This document shows, one piece after another, positions 7,206 through 11,407 of a stretch of 11,407 nucleotides of DNA. The notes beneath the pieces were generated by a model. It was given only the letters and a program-made list of their open reading frames with translations. It was not told where the DNA came from and ran no database searches. Made by a program: the position numbers and the translations under genes. Positions within the stretch are counted from its first letter, which is position 1, and every line of letters starts with the position of its first letter. The stretch comes from Jimgerdemannia flammicorona (Eukaryota; Mucoromycota; Endogonomycetes; Endogonales; Endogonaceae). The stretch covers positions 1 to 11,407 of the forward strand of contig RBNI01006375.1 of assembly GCA_003990745.1 (NCBI GenBank), given 5' to 3'.

Positions 7206-8610
7206 TATATGAACAAGACCCTCTGGTTCTATAAAGGAATACCAAGGAATTCAAGAAAAAGTACACCATCAAGGACAACCTTGTGTATTATTAAGACAAA
7301 GTATATATTTCTGCCAACCCTGAACTATGGTATAAGATTCTTCATGAACATCATGACTCCCCACTAGCTGGTCACCTTGGAACTGAGAAGACCATCAAGA
7401 ATATCCAAAGAGACTACTACTGGCCAAACATACTCAAGGAAATCAAGGAGTATGTCCAAAGCTGTGATCTTTATCAAAGAAACAAGTCAAGCAATCAAGC
7501 ACCCACCAGTCTTCTACAACTCTTGTCAATTCTGACCAAGAAGTTCGAACAAGTTACAATAGACTTCATTGTGCAATTCCCATGAACCAAAACAGGCTAT
7601 GATGCTATTGTTGTATTGTAGACTGTCTCACCAAGATTACAATCACTGAGCCAACCACAACCATTGCAACTGCCCCAGAAATTGCAAGAATCTTCTTTGA
7701 GACTGTCTTCTGCCATTATGGACTTCTCTGAGTAATTATCAGCAATCACAGTCCCAAGTTCATAAGTCACTTCTGGCAAGCACTCTTCAAGACCCTTGGA
7801 ACTCAAATTGCTATGTTCACTGCCTTTCATCCTCAAACTGATGGACAGATAGAGCGAATGAACTGAACACTTGAAAAAATGCTCAGAAACTATGTGTCTT
7901 ATGAGCAAGATGATTGGGACTACTATCTGACCTATGCTGAGTTCACCTACAATAATGCCAACCAATCATCAACTGGCCTTTCCCCATTTCAGCTACTTCA
8001 TGGTCAAAACCCCAAGACCTCTGCAAGTCTAGTCTAATTCCAGCAATCCAGTCACACTCATGTCCCCACAGCCCAGAACCTTATTGACAAAATAGATTCT
8101 CTTCTCAAGATCACCACTACGAATCTGCAAAAGGCTCAGCAACATCAAGCTAAATATGCAGATAAGAAGCAGTGAGATGTTATATACAATATTGATGATA
8201 TAGTTCTACTCAAAGCTAACAACATCAAGACTCAATCTCAAGTCAACTGCCAGTCAGCCAAATTCCAGCCTAAGTACCTTGGACCCTTCAAGATCACCAA
8301 GTAAGTCTCCATCTGGTCTTACTATCTGAACTTGCCAACAACCATACATATACACCCAGTATTTCATATATCACAACTCAAGGCCTGGAACCAATCACCC
8401 CCATACCCTGGCTGAATTCTGACACTATCAGCACCAGTCATAGTCAAAGACCACATTGAGTATGAAGTTAAGAAAATCTTAGACAAGTGAGTCCAATACT
8501 GTTGCACAGAATACCTAGTCAAGTGGATGGGTTATCCTGAATATGACATTATCTGGGAATCTGCCACCAATCTCAAGAACTCTCAAGACCTCATCTAAGA
8601 GTTTGAGTAA
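7206..8610 (+). pseudogene. pol: Element B integrase with C-terminal chromodomain
   Basis: The zinc domain is HEHHDSPLAGHLG ... SCDLYQRNK, with the second Cys changed to Tyr. The core has VTIDFIVQFP, then IISNHSPKF where SDRDPKF is expected, so the second catalytic Asp is now Asn, and TDGQIERMN with the Glu kept. After a frameshift near 7616 the rest is in one frame: GPY/F (KYLGPFKIT), PVFHISQLKAW and a chromodomain (EYEVKKIL ... EYLVKWMGYPEYDIIWE). Stops are TAA 7232, TAA 7292, TGA 7583, TGA 7729, TGA 7864, TAA 8035, TGA 8173, TAA 8302, TGA 8413, TGA 8488 and TAA 8596; the natural end is TAA 8608. Certainly inactive. Confidence 0.92.
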
Positions 8611-8925
8611 AAAGGAACTCATTAACTGCCTATTAGGTTCTCCCCTTAGATAGTAGATGACCTACTGTACTGATCAGATACATTACACATCAGGGCTCTC
8701 TAAGAGATATAGCATCAGAAACAAGAGATATAGGAAAACCCTATAAATCTTGCAACCAATGAGGTTTGAACCAGTTCTCATTCAATCAAGATGATACTTT
8801 AGCCCTCACCTTATACAAGAATGGCCAATCCTTACCAATGAGTTGATATATTTAATTTGAAGTTTCTTTTAGTCTTATTATTTATTAGATGTAACTTTGA
8901 GAATTCAACAAGGACATTGATTCTT
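8611..8925 (+). other. Element B 3' untranslated region
   Basis: The interval between the chromodomain stop and the polypurine tract holds no recognisable coding sequence on either strand. It turns AT-rich towards the end. A second TGTAAC at about 8890 lacks a purine tract and is not the LTR start. Confidence 0.6.
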
Positions 8926-8938
8926 AAGGAGGGGGAGA
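8926..8938 (+). promoter_or_regulatory. Polypurine tract of element B
   Basis: aaggagggggaga lies immediately before TGTAACA and fits the plus-strand primer of an LTR element. Its purine purity has survived although the coding region is heavily damaged. Confidence 0.85.
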
Positions 8939-9342
8939 TGTAACATTTTAGCATAGTTTATTTCTTTTCTTTGTCTTTCTTCAATATTCTACAACCTTCC
9001 AGTACTTTCTGAATGCTTAGAAATCCTTTCTTGGCACCAAGTATCCTCTAGTACTTATTTAGTTAGTTACTGAATATTCTGGAAACTTGTAGAACTTTAT
9101 TTGTCATCATTTGTTATCTTTGCCAAGAACTTTCCTCTTGGCATTTTCCTTTGATTTCTCAGATCCTTTCAGATCCTTCTTTCAGATCTTGTATAAATAT
9201 CCCCTTTGTTCTCATAAATAAAGCCTCAGAATATTTTCTCCCAAAAATCCTTTGAGAATACTTGAACCCTTAAGTATCTCTTCGAGTTACTTAGAACTAC
9301 CAGAACTAGTCACTTCCTCATTTAGAAACTAGAACCATTACA
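8939..9342 (+). repeat. 3' LTR of element B, 404 bp
   Basis: It begins TGTAACATTTT after the polypurine tract and ends, as I read it, with accATTACA, giving 5-bp inverted termini TGTAA/TTACA. It contains TATAAATA at 9192-9199 and AATAAA at 9217-9222, then cccttaagta near 9268 as in LTR A. There is no ORF in it, unlike LTR A and unit C. The right edge is less sure; an alternative TTACA end occurs at about 9449. The 5' LTR is not in the window for comparison. Confidence 0.75.
9192..9222 (+). promoter_or_regulatory. TATA box and poly(A) signal of LTR B
   Basis: gTATAAATAtcccc is followed after 18 bp by AATAAAG. Unit C has the same pair with almost the same spacing (10782 and 10809), so these form a shared compact core of promoter and polyadenylation signal. 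Confidence 0.7.
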
Positions 9343-9467
9343 AGTATTTATAATTATGTGAATTATATCAATAATCTAGGAAATTAAGTGAATTGTCTCA
9401 ATATATCTATAGATTATATTAGTAATAAAGATAAAGTTATCACACTTACAAAAAGACTTCTAGATAT
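9343..9467 (+). other. AT-rich spacer with a 30-bp tandem duplication
   Basis: No gene is visible. Two copies of a 30-bp unit that begins gtgaatt and continues tcaata-atct start at 9358 and 9388. The spacer may be older target DNA into which B inserted. Confidence 0.5.
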
Positions 9468-9622
9468 TGTAATGGTGACTCTAGAATAATGACATCAGCA
9501 CAGAAGACAGTCTTTTCTTACAAGCCACCAGATCAGAATATAAGAAAATTATATAATATATGAGATGAGCAATTATAACCAACTGTGAGTCATTATTACC
9601 ACAGTATAAGTATCTTGAGGAA

Positions 9623-9630
9623 TATAAAAG
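9623..9630 (+). promoter_or_regulatory. TATA box before the unit C ORF
   Basis: TATAAAAG, a canonical TATA element, starts 87 bp before the ATG at 9710. A TGAGTCA bZIP-type site lies 31 bp further upstream. The arrangement mirrors the TATA-like site and inverse TGACTCA sites in front of the LTR A ORF. Confidence 0.5.
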
Positions 9631-9709
9631 AAAGATCAAGGAACTGCAGTAGCAATAATCAACAAGACACACTAATCCCAAAATAGCTCAAAGACTTACC
9701 ACAAATAAA

Positions 9710-10521
9710 ATGCCTGCTGCTCACCAAACCTCAAGATCAAGGAACTATCAAGACATCTCAGTTGAAGAAAGGATATTCCAAGACATCAGAAGAGCTATGG
9801 GGATCTACACAAGAAGGACTCCTAGTGTCAACCTAGATACTACAGACCCTTATTACTATATATATCCTCTACTGCTGTGAAATGGAAACAAGGATCACCA
9901 TTGCTACTGAATGCCTCTAAATGTGGCAGGAGTATGAAATAGGAAACCTCCTCTGCTGAGAGTTCCCACAGGCCAGCCCTCAAGAGCTACAGATGCCACT
10001 TCCATGGATATATATGAGACAAGGACAGCTAAGAAGATCCATCAGATCTTCAGGCATACACTATAATCAATCCCCAACTTGGAGTATATTAGAGTCTCAG
10101 ACTTCAGATCTGTCATCCCGCCATATCAATGCACTAAAAACCAGAGTGACTACAGAAGCCCAGTCCACTATCACCCTCAATAGTAATGAAGTAGAAGACT
10201 TCTGACATCCTATTCTTCAGGACAACTCAGACCAATTCCTACAAGAATTGATCTCAGTATTCCAAGGCCCAAGCATCTAGATTAGACCTCTCCAAAGACC
10301 CCACATTTATTCCCTATTTTGTGGAAGAGAACCTCATTGACTGGAGAGCCCCAGACCTCCTTCTTACCACCACTGAATATGATGATATCATTTGCAATGA
10401 CATCATCCCACATGACATCGAAGTATGCAAAATGCATGACCTTGATGAAATGTTCATGGATCTTATCTCCTTCAGTAACAATGAGGATGAAGCCCCTATG
10501 GTCTTGAAAATTCTGCTCTAA
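9710..10521 (+). pseudogene. Decayed ORF of unit C, possibly related to the LTR A ORF
   Basis: From ATG 9710 the frame encodes an N-terminus with ISVEERIFQDIRRAM and is stopped by TGA 9878. Coding-like sequence moves to another frame from about 9873 (ETRITIATECL, stop, MWQEYEIGNLL) with TAA 9918, TGA 9957, TGA 10203 and TAG 10278, then to a third frame from about 10280 (PYFVEENLIDWRAPDLLL, then a very acidic tail) ending at TAA 10519. The original protein would be about 270 residues. Shared order with the LTR A product: D-I-x-x-A, a PL step, then Y-x-IG-x-LL, and an acidic C-terminal part. The similarity is weak but the position relative to both TATA boxes is the same. I do not recognise the family. 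Confidence 0.45.
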
Positions 10522-10528
10522 GTTCTTC

Positions 10529-10660
10529 GGTGATGCAGAATTGTTCTAGCACTGGCATTCTGAGGTGATGTAGAATTGTTCTAGCACTGGCATTCTGAGG
10601 TGATACAGAATTGTTCCAGCACTGGCATTCTGATGTGATACTGAATTATACCAGCATCCT
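10529..10660 (+). repeat. 35-bp tandem repeat, three full copies and one partial
   Basis: Units start at 10529, 10564 and 10599 with ggtgat--agaattgttc and end gcactggcattctga; a decayed partial copy follows at 10634. They begin 8 bp after the stop of the unit C ORF and lie about 120-250 bp upstream of the second TATA box, where repeated activator sites are common in LTRs. Confidence 0.9.
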
Positions 10661-10781
10661 GAACCTGTACAACCATCAGTGCTGACTCTAGAACTTAGCA
10701 GTTTTTCCAGTCCTGGCATTTTATTTTAGTTATTGGAATTTATATTTAACTTTATATCTTAGCCTATTGAATTATATTTTG

Positions 10782-10814
10782 TATAAATACTCCTCTTATT
10801 TTCTCTGAAATAAA
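10782..10814 (+). promoter_or_regulatory. Second TATA box and poly(A) signal of unit C
   Basis: gTATAAATActcctc is followed by AATAAAG at 10809. Box, pyrimidine run and poly(A) signal have the same order and nearly the same spacing as in LTR B, the best evidence that unit C is LTR-derived. Confidence 0.65.
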
Positions 10815-10848
10815 GTCAGTTCCTTTCAGTACAATACATATAGTGTAC

Positions 10849-11300
10849 AGTACTTATACTCAACCTTTTTGCTACTCCTTTTTAATATACTTAATAAAAC
10901 AAAAATAAAAATTATAAATTAATAGAACATCCTATCAAGTTTAATCTAATGAAGAGTTTTTTTTATTATTACATATAATATTTTAATAAAAGTAGTTTTT
11001 TTTCACTATTTTATAATAGATATTATGACTTACTAAGACTAGTCACAATTTTGGCCTTAAATTTAAGCACTTTATAAAGCCAAATTAAAAATAAAAAAAT
11101 TTGAAGTCACAAAATAAAATTGAATCATAACTTATGCTCAAATTTTTGTCACTTCTTTTTGCTACTTTTTCTTAATATATTTAATAAAAAAATAATAAAA
11201 ATCATAAATTGATAAAAAATCCTATAAAGTATAAAACTATGAAGAGTATTTTTTTAATTACTATATATAATATATTAATGAAAATAGGTTTTTTACTTAT
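10849..11300 (+). repeat. Diverged AT-rich direct repeat, two copies 290 bp apart
   Basis: Copy one (about 10849-11005) and copy two (about 11132-11300) share acttat-ctcaa, ttttgctac, taatata-ttaataaaa, ataaatt-ata, aatcctat or catcctat, atgaagagt and a tataata-attaat block, with scattered changes. Between them is AT-rich DNA with a palindromic ggccttaaatttaag...ataaagcc. No coding capacity. It may be a tandem satellite-like array or a non-coding transposon pair. Confidence 0.6.
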
Positions 11301-11407
11301 ATTTATATTTTTCTTATATTTTTTAAATCCTTTCTCCTCTACATTAGTCATATTAAAAAAAATTATTATTAGAAATATAAATAGTAAATATTATCTACTT
11401 TACTTCT
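11301..11407. other. AT-rich end of the window, nothing recognised
   Basis: The final stretch is dominated by T- and A-runs and holds no ORF, motif or repeat that I can assign. Confidence 0.6.

Larger units (their letters stand above)
3967..9342 (+). mobile_element. Element B: dUTPase-bearing Ty3/gypsy chromovirus, old and decayed
   Basis: Gene order is gag (N-terminus missing) - nucleocapsid knuckle - dUTPase - protease - RT - RNase H - integrase - chromodomain - polypurine tract - LTR. The 5' LTR and start of gag are absent; they are expected upstream of element A if A inserted into B. Following the polyprotein, I count 22 in-frame stops (13 TGA, 7 TAA, 2 TAG), three 1-bp-type frameshifts (near 4674, 7205 and 7616) and a MITE insertion. 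CpG is scarce. Protein similarity to A is plain in integrase, but the LTRs differ, so A and B are different families. Confidence 0.88.
9468..10865 (+). repeat. LTR-like unit C with an embedded decayed ORF
   Basis: It starts TGTAATGG and follows the plan of LTR A: TATA box (9623), ATG (9710), decayed acidic ORF to 10521, repeats, second TATA (10782) and AATAAA (10809). The second TATA/poly(A) core closely matches LTR B. No polypurine tract precedes it, so it would be a solo LTR, a 5' LTR or a fragment. No clear CA terminus is seen; it fades into AT-rich repeat near 10850-10870. A TGAGTCA (9586-9592) lies 31 bp upstream of the first TATA box. Borders are tentative, the internal plan is firmer. 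Confidence 0.45.

Noticed and set aside
4423..8490. TGA used as an arginine codon (recoding), since TGA falls at many conserved Arg positions.
   Set aside because: CGA still encodes Arg at other conserved sites (for example before MN near 7857), TAA and TAG stops occur too, and frameshifts and lost catalytic residues show ordinary decay.
10319..10507. Open frame with a Met/Ser/Thr-rich product inside the unit C ORF.
   Set aside because: The neighbouring frame over the same bases gives a more protein-like acidic sequence and ends at the stop that fits the unit layout.

Overview
The window is entirely repeat DNA: two nested, decayed Ty3/gypsy-type LTR retrotransposons of the chromovirus kind, a small foldback transposon inside one of them, a third LTR-like unit, and an AT-rich repeat tail. 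I see no intact gene and no host gene. The RNase H and integrase motifs (TDHKSL, QARW, TDGQTER), the chromodomains and the decay pattern (CGA arginine codons turned to TGA, CAA/CAG to TAA/TAG, TGG to TAG) fit a filamentous or symbiotic/pathogenic fungus with cytosine methylation or a RIP-like process. I cannot name the phylum; an oomycete is less likely.

Layout. (1) 1-3966: 3' part of element A, consisting of RNase H, integrase and chromodomain (to 1787), a polypurine tract, and what I read as an unusually long 3' LTR (1935-3966, TGTAAG...CTTACA). This LTR carries its own decayed gene of about 365 codons (2191-3288) behind a TATA-like site, and a second TATA box (3477) for the genomic transcript. 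(2) 3967-9342: element B, whose gag resumes exactly where LTR A ends, so A probably jumped into B's gag. A 284-bp near-palindromic MITE (4062-4345) with an 8-bp target duplication interrupts gag again. B then runs gag zinc knuckle - dUTPase - protease - RT - RNase H - integrase - chromodomain (to 8610), a 3' UTR, a polypurine tract and a 404-bp LTR. B has 22 in-frame stops and three frameshifts, far more damage than A (4 stops, no frameshift in pol), which agrees with A being the later insertion. (3) 9343-9467: AT-rich spacer. (4) 9468 to about 10865: LTR-like unit C with the same architecture as LTR A (TATA, then ATG about 80 bp on, decayed ORF, 35-bp tandem repeat, second TATA, AATAAA). (5) About 10849-11407: AT-rich sequence with a diverged repeat spaced 290 bp.

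The two points most worth following are the complete five-motif dUTPase between nucleocapsid and protease in B, and the gene-in-LTR architecture seen twice, in A and C: each LTR appears to hold a private promoter plus an acidic-protein ORF upstream of the genomic promoter. The A version has two PPxY motifs and its LTR has repeated TGACTCA (bZIP-type) sites.
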